A DNA stretch of 64,000 nucleotides from Ascoidea asiatica (lineage: Eukaryota; Ascomycota; Saccharomycetes; Ascoideales; Ascoideaceae): positions 682,001 to 746,000 of the forward strand of contig BCKQ01000002.1 of the NCBI GenBank assembly GCA_001600695.1. Direction: 5' to 3'. The notes below the pieces were generated by a model. It saw only the letters and a program-made list of their open reading frames with translations, searched no databases and had not been told where the DNA came from. The translations under genes were made by a program, and so were the position numbers. The first letter of the stretch is position 1, and each line of letters starts with the position of its first letter. Positions 1 through 11,132 of the stretch are shown in pieces.

Positions 1-174
1 ATAGTATAGTATATACAGTATGTATATTATTGGGATGCATTTTAATTCAATTCTTTTCAAATTTAGATATTATATTATTCAATTTGAAACTTCAACTAAG
101 TTATTCACTTATTCACTTATTCATTTATTCATTTATTCACTTTTAATATCATTTATCAACTTCATTTCTTTCCA

Positions 175-352
175 TTTACTTATATATTTACTTATATATT
201 TACTTATATATTTACTTATATATTTACTTATATATTTACTTATATATTTACTTATATATTTACTTATATATTTACTTATATATTTACTTATATATTTACT
301 TATATATTTACTTATATATTTACTTATATATTTACTTATATATTTACTTATA
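175..352. repeat. 12-bp minisatellite, unit TTTACTTATATA
   Basis: A nearly perfect head-to-tail array of the 12-mer TTTACTTATATA, about 14-15 copies, preceded by degenerate TTATTCA repeats at about 105-140. The unit is a multiple of three, so it leaves an open but meaningless reading frame. It lies far from any gene end except BUD31, about 270 bp downstream. Confidence 0.9.
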
Positions 353-428
353 TATTTTTATATATATTTTTATTAATAAATATCTGAGAATCCTATAATT
401 ATACGTTTATTGTCCTAGACTCTGTCCT

Positions 429-436
429 AACCCTAA
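429..436. promoter_or_regulatory. AACCCTAA, candidate Tbf1 site
   Basis: The 8-mer AACCCTAA fits the ARCCCTAA consensus of the yeast telomere-repeat factor Tbf1, a general regulator at many yeast promoters. It is followed within 50 bp by two CCAGGGCTCTAACA repeats whose core AGGGCT is the reverse complement of AGCCCT. It lies about 190 bp upstream of the BUD31 ATG. Function is inferred from motif match only. Confidence 0.4.
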
Positions 437-624
437 ATAAATATTCCAGGGCTCTAACAAATAACCAGGGCTCTAACATTTTGTGTTTTTGTAACTGAAA
501 TTTCATCGAGAGTCAATTGAAAGTAAATTGAAGAGAAGAGAAGAAAAGAGAAGAGAAGAGAAGAGAAGAGAAGAAGAGAAGAAGATAGTAATAATAATAA
601 TAGTAATAATAATAATAGTGTGAA

Positions 625-1080
625 ATGGGAAACATAAAACAATGTAAAAGAGATAATCCACCAGATGGATTTGAAGATATCGAAGATCAATTACAAATAT
701 TTGAAGATGAATTAAGAGAAATATGTTTAAACAAATACAAATATAATAATAAAAATGAAGGATTTTGGAAAATATTTCAAATTAATCATAAAAGATCTAA
801 ATATATTTATGAATTATATAAACAAAATTCAATTTCCAATAAATTATATGAATTTTTAATTGAAGAAAAACAAAGTGATAAAGATTTGATAGCAAAATGG
901 AAAAAAAAAGGATATGAGAATTTATGTTGTTTGAGATGTATAATGACAATTGATAATAATAATAAAACCACATGTATTTGTAGAGTTCCCAAGGCTGTTT
1001 TAATCACTGATACTAATGATAGAACAAATAACAATTCCTGTGTGTCTTGTGGGTGTATTGGATGTGCCAGTACTGATTGA
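625..1080 (+). CDS. BUD31: Bud31/G10 pre-mRNA splicing factor
   Basis: Bud31 is a small zinc-binding subunit of the activated spliceosome, associated with the NineTeen complex. The 151-residue product matches the family along its length. The N-terminus has the PPDGFE...IE motif (residues 12-20). The middle has the F-x-I-x-H and LIAKWKKKGYENLCCLRC signatures (about residues 48-105). The C-terminus is the Cys-rich CICRVPK and CVSCGCIGCASTD block (about 117-151), whose cysteines bind zinc. The ATG at 625 gives an N-terminus of family length, so I see no need for an upstream exon. Three real introns in this window show that this yeast still needs splicing. An E-box (CACGTG) lies just past the stop at 1090-1095, in the short gap before YCF1. 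Confidence 0.95.
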   Translation: MGNIKQCKRDNPPDGFEDIEDQLQIFEDELREICLNKYKYNNKNEGFWKIFQINHKRSKYIYELYKQNSISNKLYEFLIEEKQSDKDLIAKWKKKGYENLCCLRCIMTIDNNNKTTCICRVPKAVLITDTNDRTNNNSCVSCGCIGCASTD

Positions 1081-1232
1081 AAGTGCGCTCACGTGAATCT
1101 CAATAAATAAAATATATCTAATAAATATATTACTTTAAATTTAATCAATGAAAAAACCTCTTTATTTCTGTTTATTTTAATATTAAATATCATCTCATCT
1201 CAAAGGATAATTCAATGAAATAAATCTTCAAA

Positions 1233-1608
1233 ATGAGTTTATTCAATCTGAATATATTTAAAGACAATTCAAATCCATCTTCATTTTCAATTCCAATAAT
1301 ATTATCAAATTCAAACTCTTCTTCAAATTATTCAATTTGCAATTCATGTAATTTAAATCAAATTTTTTATCCAATTATTAATACAAATGAAAATTCTTTT
1401 AATCCATGTTTTATTTCAATTTTATTATATTTAATATCTCTTTTTTTCATCTTTTTTTCTTCTTTTCAATTATTTAATTTATATAATTTTAAAAAATATT
1501 ATAAATTTAATAATTCAAATTACTCAAATTATTTAAATTATTTAAAATTTTCTCTATTATCTTTTCAATTAATTTTATACTCTTTTATTATTGATAATTT
1601 ATTTGAAT

Positions 1609-1644
<36 letters not shown>

Positions 1645-4600
1645 TATTTAAGATAAATTTTATAATTTTATTTATTTCAAATTTATTAATTTTTTTACCT
1701 TTACATAATTTAGAAATTCATACTTCTTTAATTCCATCTTCTTCTTTATTACTTTATTGGTTATCAATTTCAATAATTTTCTTCATTTTTTCTTTTCAAT
1801 ATTTCTTAACAAATTATCCATTAATAATTTTAAAAAAAAAATTTTATAATATTCAATTAAATATAATTTTACCTTTAAATTCAATTTTAATTTTTTTTAT
1901 TGAATTATTTTTTTATAATCCTTCAATTAATTTAATTTTAAATAATAAATTTAAAAATAATTTAAATAATTTAAATAAAAAAAAAAATCAAATTGATTAT
2001 AATTCAATAAATATCTTTCAATTAATTACTTTTACATGGATGAATAATTTATTATTAAAAGGTTATAATCAAAATTCTTTAAATCATAATGATTTATTTG
2101 AATCTCCAAAATTTATAACTACAAATTATTCAAAATTAAATTTTAAAAAAAATTGGTTAATTGAAAAAAATTTAAAAAAAAAAAATTCATCTCTTTCAAA
2201 AGTTTTAATTAAAACTTTTGGTTTTAAAGCTTTTTTATTATATTTAATATCAATTTTTAATTTAATTCTTAGTTTTATTCAACCTCAATTATTAAAATTA
2301 TTAATTATTTTTTTCCTTAAAAATCAAAATAATTTAAAAGAAAAACAAATTTTATTAGGTATTTTAATTTCATTTTCAATGTTCTTAATTTCAATTATTT
2401 TTAATATTTTTTTTAATCAATTTTATTTTTTATCTATATGTTTATCATTTTCTTTAAAAACTTCAATTTCTTCAATGATTTTTGAAAAATCTTTAAAAAT
2501 TTCTACAAATAATGATAAAATTAAAAAATCTGGTGAAATTATAAATATGGTTTCTTCTGATATTATTAAAATTCAAATGTTTTTATTACAATTTTCAACA
2601 ATTATTACTGCTCCTCTTGGTTTTATATTATGTTTAATTTCTTTATTTTATTTAGTTGGTTATTCAATTTTTCCAAGTTTTATTTTATTATTAATTATTG
2701 GTCCTTTAAATACTTTAATAATTACAAAAACAAGAAATAATTTTCATAAACTTATGAAATCAAAAGATTTAAGAACAAAAAAAACAATAGAAATTTTATC
2801 AACTATAAAAAGTATAAAATTATATTCTTGGGAAATTCCAATGTTATATTCTTTAAAAAAAATTCGTTATAATAAAGAATTAAAAATTAGAAAAATTATT
2901 GCAATTTTAACTGCATTTTTAGAATTTTCTTGGAATTGTTTTCCAGAATTTGTTTCTTGTATAACTTTTGGTTTTTTCACTTATTTTAAAAATGGTAAAC
3001 CTTTATCTTCTGATATTATTTTTCCATCTTTAGCTTTATTTCAAATCTTAGGTGATAATTTATTTGAATTACCAAATTTTATTTCAAGAATGTCAACTGT
3101 TTCAATTTCTATTAATAGAATTCAAGATTTTTTACTTTCTGATGAAATTGATACTATTGGTATTGAATATTTATCAAAATCAATAAATCCTGGTGATATT
3201 TCTCTTGAAATTATTAATGCAACTTTTATTAGAGATTCTTTTGAATTTGTACATAATAAAAAAAAAAAAATTATTAATTTAAATCTTGAATCTCAATTTG
3301 AACCTTTATTATTAAAAGAACCTGAATTAATTGAAAAAAAAATTGCTTTATCTAATATAAATTTACAAGCTAAAAAAGGTGAATTAACTTGTATTGTTGG
3401 TAGAGTTGGTTCTGGAAAATCAACTTTATTAAAATCAATTTTAGGTGAACTTCCTATTGATATTGATGATGATATTGATGATGATAATTATAATGATATT
3501 AATAAAATTAAATTAAGAATTAAAGGTTCAATTGCTTATTGTTCTCAAATTCCATGGATTATGAATGCAACAATAAAAGAAAATATTCTTTTTGGTCATA
3601 AATTTGATAATGATTTTTATGAAAAAACTCTTGATGCTTGTGATTTAACTAATGATATTAATTCTCTTGCAGATGGTGATGAAACTCAAGTTGGTGAAAA
3701 AGGTATTTCATTATCAGGAGGTCAAAAAGCAAGAGTATCTTTAGCAAGAGCTGTTTATTCTAGAGCAGATATTTATTTATTAGATGATGTTTTATCTGCT
3801 GTAGATGCTCATGTTGGAAAAACTTTAATTAATAAAGTTTTATCATCTCATGGTTTACTTCATTCTAAAACAATTATTCTTTCTACTAATAATATTAAAG
3901 TTCTTCAACATGCTCAAAATATTTATGCTTTAAAAGATGGAAAAATAATTGAAAATGGTAAATATAAAGATTTAACAAAAGGAGAAGGTGAATTTGCAAA
4001 ATTAATTAGAGAATTTGGAAATCAAAATGATGAATATAAAGTTGGAATTGAAACTGAAATTGAAAATAATTTAGATAAAAGTTCTCAAGAAGTATCTTCA
4101 AGAAAATCTGATTTAATTAATGAAATTGTTCTTAATAATAATGAAGTTATTACTGATGATTTTGATGATATGGAATCTATCAAAACAACTAATACCAGAA
4201 TTACACTTAGAAGAGCAAGTATGGCAACAATTAAAGTTAAACATAATGTTTCTGGTGATATTGATGGTGCTTATGCTAAAAAAAAGTCTGGACAAGTTGA
4301 AGAAATTTCTGAAAAGGGTCAAGTTAAATGGTCAGTTTATTTGACATATATTAAAGCTGCTTCATATTTGGGTAGTAGTTTAGCAGTATTTGGAGCAATA
4401 GCTATGTGTTTAATTGATTTTGGAGGAAAATTATGGTTAAAATTTTGGGCAGAACAAGGAGATACTGGAAACAATTCTTCAAGTAATATATTTCTTGTTA
4501 GTATTTACACTTCAATTGGTTTATTCAAATCTTTGAATATACTTTTAACTCATGGTATTGTTTATTATTATTCTGCAATAAGAGCTTCAAAAATATTACA

Positions 4601-6191
4601 TGATGATATGGCTTCATCAGTTATGAATTCTCCAATGTCATTTTTTGAAACTAATCCTATGGGACGTATTTTAAACAGATTTACAGAAGATATGAATGCA
4701 ATTGATGAAGAAATTCCACGTTGTTTTCAAGATGTATTAATTTGTGTTTCTGAAGTAATATTTACATTTGGTCTTATAATGTATACATTACCTTTAACAT
4801 TAATTGTTATGGTTTTCCTTGTAGTTTTTTATTATTATATTCAAAATTTTTATATTTCTTCTTCAAGAGAATTAAAAAGATTAGCTAGTACTTCAAGAAG
4901 TCCAATTTATTCACATTTACAAGAATCTCTTAATGGATTGGATACAATTAGAGCATATAATCAAGTTGAAAGATTTAATGTGATTTATAATTCAAATCTT
5001 GATTTTAATATCAGAGCAATGTTTTGTAGAAGTTCACTTTCTAGATGGTTAGATTTTCGTTTAAGAACAATTGGATCTTTTATTATATTTTTAACAGGTA
5101 TAGTTTCAATAATGACATTAACAACATCATCACCATTATCTGCAGGTTTAGAAGGTATATTAATGACATATGCTTTAAGTATAACAGGAGCTTTAAATCA
5201 TTTAATTCAAATTATGGTAAATTTAGAAACAAGTTGTATTTCAGTTGAAAGAGTTATTGAATATTGTAAATTACAAAGTGAAGCTCCATATATAATTGAA
5301 AATAATAGACCAAAAAAAGATTGGCCATCAAAAGGAGAAATAAAATTTGAAAAATATTCTACAAAATATAGAGAAGATTTAGATCCAGTTTTAAATGAAA
5401 TTAGTGTTGATATAAAACCATTAGAAAAAATTGGAATTGTTGGTAGAACAGGTGCTGGAAAATCTACTTTAACTTTAGCATTATTTAGAATTATTGAAGC
5501 AACAAAAGGAAAAATTATTATTGATGATATAGATATTGGTAATATTGGACTTTATGATTTAAGAAGTAAATTAAATATTATACCACAAGATAGTCAAGCA
5601 TTTGAAGGTACAATTCGAGAAAATTTAGATCCATTAAAACAATATACAGATGATGAATTATGGAAAGCATTGGAATTAGCACATTTAAAAGATCATGTTA
5701 AAAAAATGGGTGTTAAAACTATAGAAAATTCAGAAACTAATGAATTAATAAATAATTTAAATAATAATAAGAATCATGATGATGATGATGATGATAATGA
5801 TGATAATGAAGAAATTATATATGGAACTGGATTAATGGCAAAAGTTACAGATAATGGTAAAAATTTATCAGTTGGACAAAAACAATTATTATGTTTAGCA
5901 AGAGCATTATTATCACCATCAAGAATTTTAGTTTTAGATGAAGCAACAGCAGCAGTTGATGTTCAAACAGATAAAATTGTTCAAGAAACAATAAGAAGTC
6001 AATTTAATAATAAAACAATTTTAACAATTGCACATAGATTAAATACAGTTATTGATAATGATAGAATTATGGTTTTAGATCATGGAATTATAAAAGAATT
6101 TGATACACCTGAGAAATTATTATCAGATGAAAATAGTTTATTTTATAGTTTATATAAAGAAAGTAATGATGGAAAATCTGATAGTGGTTAA
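1233..6191 (+). CDS. YCF1: ABCC-family vacuolar glutathione-conjugate/cadmium transporter, Ycf1-like
   Basis: A full-length ABC transporter of 1652 residues (S. cerevisiae Ycf1 is about 1515). Ycf1 pumps glutathione conjugates and Cd-glutathione into the vacuole. The order is an N-terminal membrane domain typical of long MRPs, membrane domain 1, nucleotide-binding domain (NBD) 1, regulatory linker, membrane domain 2, NBD2. NBD1 has Walker A GRVGSGKST (about residue 722), signature LSGGQ and the degenerate Walker B LLDD usual for ABCC NBD1. NBD2 has GRTGAGKST (about 1404), LSVGQ, LVLDEATAAVD and the IAHRLNT switch. The linker contains RRAS (about 992), matching the phosphorylated Ser908 region of Ycf1, and the C-terminus ends in the Ycf1-like LLSDENSLFYSL. 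Extra length comes from Asn and Asp-rich runs, including inserts inside both NBDs. Bpt1/Ybt1 are alternatives, but linker and tail favour Ycf1. Confidence 0.9.
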
Positions 6192-6356
6192 ATATATATA
6201 TATATATATATAAATAAATAATTCTTCTATGTTTATTTTTTTTTTTTATATACTATTATACTATTATATTATTATATTATTATATTATTATATTATTATA
6301 TACAAGTGTTAATTATAAAGTCTATAAATAATCAAGATAACTTTAATTTAATTTAT

Positions 6357-7808
6357 TTATTTTTTTGATTTAGATTTTGATTTAGAATTTGATTTAGAAT
6401 TTGAATTTGAATTTGAATTTTGTTGATTATGAATAAATTTAGAATTAAATTCATCTTTAAACATAATTGTACCTCTTTCTTTACTTTTTTCTTTTTTTTC
6501 TTTTAAATTATCTAATTCAATTTTGGCTTCAATTTTTGCTTTATTTTCTTTAACTTTATTATCAACAAATTTTTTTAAACTAAAAGATTCATTTGAATTT
6601 GAAATTGAATTTGAAATTGAATTTGAATTAATTTGATTATTTTGAATTGGGATTGAAATTTCATTTAAACCAAAAAGATTTCTAAAAAAATTAGATTTTA
6701 AAATTAAATTTTGAAAAATTGATAAAATTGAATTTATTGCAAAATAAAATACAATACTATTTGATAAATACATTGTGAAAGGTATAGAAATAATTGGTAA
6801 AAAAGTCATAATTTTTTTCATTGTTGGATTTAATTGTTGTCCACCAGTTTCACCACCTAATTTCATAAAAGTTATAAATGAAGTTGCAGTAATGATTTGT
6901 AAACGTATATATGGATCAGATTCTATTAAATTTTGAAACCAGAAAATACCTTGATTTTCAAAACCAGGTATATTTAAATTACTTAAATTTCTTAAAGCTG
7001 AGAACATACCAATTGCTAATGGCATTTGTAACATTGGAGCAAATAAATATCTCATTTTTATATTATTTTTTTTTAAAATTAATTTTCTTTTATATGATAA
7101 AATTTGTAATTCAGATGGATCATAATCTTTTGGATTTTTTGTAAAATTATTTAATTTATTTGTTAAATTATCTAATTGTGGTTTAATTTTATTCATTTTC
7201 ATTTGAGTATTATTTGCTTTAATATATAAAGGAAATAAAATAATTCTAAATAAAATTGTTAAAATTAAAATTGTTGACCACCATGGTAAATTTGTATAAA
7301 CATAAATATATTCAAGTAAATGTTCTACAAAACCTGGTGGCCATAACCAAGATTGAGCTAAACCATAAGATTGAAGATCACCAATATTTGAGATAGAATC
7401 AGAAGAATTTTGTAATAATGAAGTTGTTGTTGTTGTTGTTGCTGTTGTTGATTGTTCATCAAATGAAGTTAAAGTTGATTGAATTTCATTATTTGTTGTT
7501 GTTGATATTGAAGAAGTTGAATTGAAACGAATTGAAGAGAAACTATTTATGATAAAGGGGGATAAATTATTAAAATTTTTATTATTTATACCAAGATTAT
7601 TAAAAATAGATGATTTTGAAAAAGTATTGTTGTTGTTGTTGTTGTTGTTGTTATTGGTGTTATTATTAATTGTATTTTTAGAATATGAATTGAAGTTTCT
7701 TGAAGATGAATAATTTGAAATATTTAATGATATTATAAATTGATTTCTTCTTGGAAATGAGAAGTTATGAGAGAACTTTATAGCTCTGGAAAGCGAAGGC
7801 TTTATCAT
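6357..7808 (-). CDS. OXA1: Mitochondrial inner membrane insertase Oxa1
   Basis: Member of the YidC/Oxa1/Alb3 family. Oxa1 inserts mitochondrially encoded and some imported proteins into the inner membrane and binds the mitoribosome with its basic C-terminal tail. The 483-residue product (S. cerevisiae about 402) starts with a basic, Ser/Asn-rich presequence. The insertase core begins near residue 146 with a WLWPPGFVEHLLEYIY segment, followed by the long first helix (WWSTILILTILFRIILFPLYI), a charged helical hairpin, and further helices including QMPLAIGMFSALRNL and STMYLSN/FYFAINSILSIFQNLIL-like segments. The last 100 residues are Lys-rich with Ser-Asn/Ser-Lys repeats, as expected for the ribosome-binding tail. 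The extra length is low-complexity Asn and Thr in the N-terminal third. It is convergent with YCF1, 165 bp apart. Confidence 0.92.
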   Translation of the reverse strand: MIKPSLSRAIKFSHNFSFPRRNQFIISLNISNYSSSRNFNSYSKNTINNNTNNNNNNNNNNTFSKSSIFNNLGINNKNFNNLSPFIINSFSSIRFNSTSSISTTTNNEIQSTLTSFDEQSTTATTTTTTSLLQNSSDSISNIGDLQSYGLAQSWLWPPGFVEHLLEYIYVYTNLPWWSTILILTILFRIILFPLYIKANNTQMKMNKIKPQLDNLTNKLNNFTKNPKDYDPSELQILSYKRKLILKKNNIKMRYLFAPMLQMPLAIGMFSALRNLSNLNIPGFENQGIFWFQNLIESDPYIRLQIITATSFITFMKLGGETGGQQLNPTMKKIMTFLPIISIPFTMYLSNSIVFYFAINSILSIFQNLILKSNFFRNLFGLNEISIPIQNNQINSNSISNSISNSNESFSLKKFVDNKVKENKAKIEAKIELDNLKEKKEKSKERGTIMFKDEFNSKFIHNQQNSNSNSNSKSNSKSKSKSKK

Positions 7809-8340
7809 GATGATCAGCAGAGTATGTTTGAATATATTGATGAGTACTTCTGGTGTACTTCTGGTCCACTCTCAATCTTCTTTTACCTCGATTATATTAT
7901 ATTATATTATATTATATTTCTTCTTCTTCTTCTTCTTCTTCTTCTTCTTTTGTTTTATTTCTTTTCATTCCTGCAAATTCAAATTCAAAGCCAAATCTGA
8001 AAAATCTGAAAAATCTGAAAAATTGCACGTTTCACCAGCCTTTCACACCAGCCACTTTGAAAACCAGCCACGTCTGCTTAGTCAGTGCTTACCTCAGCCT
8101 CCAGGCCTTCTCCGCCTTCCGGTTTAGGCATTTTCCTTTTTGTGACCAGATTTCAATCGGAACGAGAAAGAAAGAAACAAGAACAAGAACAAGAACAGGA
8201 ACAGGAGAAAGAAAAAAAAGAAGGTGTTTTTGATGAGTTAATACAAAGCAGAAGAAGAAGAAGAAGAAGAAGAAGAAACAGAAGAAGAAACAGAAACAGA
8301 AGCAGAGAAGCCATTGCTCGATGTAAGAAGCATTCTTTAG
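7809..8340. other. Divergent intergenic region OXA1 / unknown gene
   Basis: Shared upstream region. It contains TATAT repeats at 7895-7918, a (CTT)n run at 7920-7949, a patch with more G and C at about 8030-8180, a GAACAA repeat at about 8175-8210 and an (AGA)n run at 8250-8277. Several overlapping open frames here are just the trinucleotide repeats translated. No RNA gene seen. Confidence 0.6.
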
Positions 8341-10200
8341 ATGATATCCTCAACTTTTATTCCCCAGAAAAACATCAGAATCCTGTTATTTTATTCTCTT
8401 TTATCACAACAACATTTACTCATTTCAAATAGATTTATTTCAACTAATAATCATCATATTCATTATCACTTTATTCATAATCACAATGTTCTTCATAATA
8501 TCAAGTCAAATACTAATCCAAGGTTCAATAAAATTATAATTCAACAAAGTTATTCATTTTTTACTTCTTCATATTCCTCAATTTCTTCAATTTCTTCTTT
8601 ATCAAATGTAAATAATAACAATGAAGAAATTAACTTATATATTAAAACTTTTAAAAATTCATTAAATTTTTATAATTTAAAACTTATTAATAATAATAAA
8701 AATAATTTAATTTCAATAAATTTAATCATTTTTCAAATTATTAAAAATTTATCATCTAATTTAAATAATTTAACTAATAATAATAAATTGAAATTTAAAG
8801 AAAGAATATTATTTGAAATTGAAAAAAATTTAAATTTATATAATAAAGATAAAATATTATTAATTTTTTATTCAAATTTAATTATAATTATAAATACTTT
8901 TTTTAAAAATTATAAAATTTCATATTCTCTTTTAATTAATCAATTATCTTATAATATTAATATTAATATTAATATTAAATCTAAAAAAAAAAGAAAAAAA
9001 AATTTGGAAATTATTATTTTACCATTCACAATTGATATTTTATTATCAAATTTAATTAAAAATTTTATTAAAAATCAAAATAATAATAATAATATCATTT
9101 ATCTAATTTTTAAAATTATAAAATTTTCAAAAAATTTAAATTATCCAATAAATTTAAATTTTTTAAAAATTTTATTAAATTATTCTTTAATTAATAATAA
9201 AAATTTATTATCACAATGGATTTTTTTAAAATTTTATAATTATCAAAATTTTAAGTTTAATAATTCTCAATTAATTCAAATTTCTAAAAATTCTCAATTA
9301 AATAATAATCTTATTTTAATTAATCAAATTTTAATTTATATTAAATTTAATAATAAATTTTATAATAAATTTAATAATAAATTTAATAATAAATTTAAAA
9401 AAAAAATTTATATTCAATTTAAATTAATTCAATTAGATTCTTTATCAACAATTAAAAATCATAATTATTTATGGTTTTATTTATTAAAATTTTTTAATAA
9501 TTATAATAAATTTAATAATTTTCAAATTAAAGTTAATGATTTTCCAAATTTTTTTAAATCTTTTATTAAAAATTATCAAAATGAAAATTTGGAAATTTTT
9601 TTACAATTAAATAAATTTTTTTTTAATAAAAAAAATAATAAATTTTATTTTAATTTAATTAAAAATAATAATATAAATTTATTAATGATTAATTTATATT
9701 TAAAATTATCAATTTTAAATAATAAAATTTCATATAATTCTTTTCAAAATTTAAAAAAAATATTTCAAATAATTTCTATAAATAATTTTGAAGAATTTAA
9801 TAATAATGAAATTAATAATGAAATTAATAATGAAATTAATAATGAAATTGATAATAAATTAAAATTAAATAATGAAACTTTTTTATATTTATTAAAAGGT
9901 TCTTTCATAAATAATTTTAATTTAAATTATTTAATTGAAATTATAAAATTTTATAAAGAATTTAAAGAAAAAAATTTATTATTAATTTCAAATAATTTAA
10001 ATTTAAATTCATATAGAATTATACTTGAAATTATTTATCAAAATTATAAAATTGAATTTAAAAATGGTATTAATAAAAATAATAAAAATTCATTATATAA
10101 AAATAATTTAATTAAATGGATTTTAAAAGAAATTAATAATTTAAATTATATTAATTTAATCGATAATTATAGATATTCAGATTCAATAATTATTTCATAA
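8341..10200 (+). CDS. Unknown Asn/Ile/Lys-rich protein, possibly mitochondrial
   Basis: I do not recognise this 619-residue protein. A continuous frame of this length with few stops in 75-80% AT DNA supports a real gene. The first 50-70 residues lack acidic residues, contain Arg and His, and are followed by Ser-rich sequence, so they could be a mitochondrial presequence. The remainder is almost entirely Asn, Lys, Ile, Leu, Phe and Tyr, with regularly spaced hydrophobic residues that suggest a helical-repeat (PPR-like) fold such as those of fast-evolving mitochondrial translation and expression factors. That class is an inference; I see no diagnostic motif. A short repeat of Asn-Glu-Ile-Asn occurs at about residues 487-500. 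The ATG at 8341 opens the frame; it is divergent from OXA1 and convergent with the next gene, 10 bp away. Confidence 0.7.
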   Translation: MISSTFIPQKNIRILLFYSLLSQQHLLISNRFISTNNHHIHYHFIHNHNVLHNIKSNTNPRFNKIIIQQSYSFFTSSYSSISSISSLSNVNNNNEEINLYIKTFKNSLNFYNLKLINNNKNNLISINLIIFQIIKNLSSNLNNLTNNNKLKFKERILFEIEKNLNLYNKDKILLIFYSNLIIIINTFFKNYKISYSLLINQLSYNINININIKSKKKRKKNLEIIILPFTIDILLSNLIKNFIKNQNNNNNIIYLIFKIIKFSKNLNYPINLNFLKILLNYSLINNKNLLSQWIFLKFYNYQNFKFNNSQLIQISKNSQLNNNLILINQILIYIKFNNKFYNKFNNKFNNKFKKKIYIQFKLIQLDSLSTIKNHNYLWFYLLKFFNNYNKFNNFQIKVNDFPNFFKSFIKNYQNENLEIFLQLNKFFFNKKNNKFYFNLIKNNNINLLMINLYLKLSILNNKISYNSFQNLKKIFQIISINNFEEFNNNEINNEINNEINNEIDNKLKLNNETFLYLLKGSFINNFNLNYLIEIIKFYKEFKEKNLLLISNNLNLNSYRIILEIIYQNYKIEFKNGINKNNKNSLYKNNLIKWILKEINNLNYINLIDNYRYSDSIIIS

Positions 10201-10210
10201 AAAATTTTTA

Positions 10211-10588
10211 TTATTTTCTTTTTGGTGATAATATTAAATTTGTATCAAAATATCCTGGAGCTAATTTATTCATATTTTCATTTAACCATTTATTATAATT
10301 TTCTTTATCTTTATTATTTTTTTCAATAATTTTATTTATATCATTTTTTAATAAATTTCCATTTTCAATTAAACTATTTATATTCTCATTTATATTTTGA
10401 TTGTTGTCATTATTAACATTACTTTGATTACTTTGATTTGAATCAAATGAATTCATTAAATTTGATGGTAATGAATCTGGTAATGATTTATAATTATAAG
10501 GTAATGAAATTGCCTTTGGAGGATTGTAATAAGGAGATATTATCAATGGAATCTGAGAAAGTATTGGATCTGCTTTTTCATCTTCCAT
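10211..10588 (-). CDS. Small unknown protein, 125 residues
   Basis: I do not recognise this gene. The product has an acidic start followed by a Pro/Tyr-rich segment (PLIISPYYNPPKAISLPYNY, residues 14-33), an Asn-rich linker (about 50-72), a charged helix likely to form a coiled coil (about 78-107), and a short C-terminal block LAPGYFDTNLILSP. The two ordered-looking ends separated by an Asn-rich spacer look like conserved motifs of a small adaptor or complex subunit rather than random sequence. There is no signal peptide or membrane segment. It is convergent with the 619-residue gene (stop codons about 10 bp apart) and divergent from POM33 across 544 bp. Confidence 0.65.
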   Translation of the reverse strand: MEDEKADPILSQIPLIISPYYNPPKAISLPYNYKSLPDSLPSNLMNSFDSNQSNQSNVNNDNNQNINENINSLIENGNLLKNDINKIIEKNNKDKENYNKWLNENMNKLAPGYFDTNLILSPKRK

Positions 10589-11132
10589 TTTGCAATGTTC
10601 TTTAAGTATTTGATGTAGTTATTCTTGATCTATTTATCTATTTATCTATTTATCTATTTATCTATTTATCATTTAATATATTTATTTATTTACCTACTTA
10701 CATATTTATTTATTGCTTTATCGTGAATTGAATACAGAGAAATGTAAACATTCTTCGTTGCCACCTGACGCTTGAATTCTTAACTACTGCAAATTGCAAG
10801 CTTTATTTACACTCTTTAGACGAAGTCAGATTTTAAGAGAAGTAAATGATAAAACAACAAACAACAAACAATAAATAATAAATAATAATGATAATGAATA
10901 ATGAATAATAATAATGAAGTACTTTTAATTTCAGATGATTTGGATTTTGTTGAGAAATAAATTTGAATTCATGAAATAGATTTGAAATGATCTTTTACAG
11001 AGATTGAATTTCATTTACATTTATTATTGAATATATTAACTAATAACTAATAACTAATATAATACAATATAATAGAATATAATACAATATAATACAATAT
11101 AAAATCAAGATCAAGATAAAAAGAGAATAAGA
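10589..11132. other. Divergent intergenic region, unknown small gene / POM33
   Basis: Contains a TATTTATC octamer array at about 10628-10669, a patch with more G and C at 10740-10830, AATAATA repeats at 10860-10915 and ATAATACAAT repeats at 11050-11100 immediately before the POM33 start. No gene seen. Confidence 0.6.
10628..10669. repeat. Octamer tandem repeat TATTTATC
   Basis: About five perfect copies of TATTTATC, between the start of the 125-residue gene and POM33. Confidence 0.85.

Larger units (their letters stand above)
1..624. other. Intergenic region upstream of BUD31
   Basis: No credible gene. It holds a 12-bp minisatellite (about 175-352), a perfect AACCCTAA at 429-436, two copies of CCAGGGCTCTAACA at 446-459 and 465-478, and a purine-rich GAAGA tract at about 531-590 just before the BUD31 start. 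The open frame over 20-376 is only the minisatellite read as Leu-Ile-Tyr repeats. Confidence 0.7.

Noticed and set aside
20-376. 118-codon open frame on the plus strand
   Set aside because: It is the 12-bp minisatellite translated as Leu-Ile-Tyr repeats; no conserved start or domain.
7798-7822. Sequence ATGATCAGCAG resembling part of U6 snRNA
   Set aside because: The surrounding bases do not match U6 on either side and the segment spans the OXA1 start; no other U6 blocks nearby.
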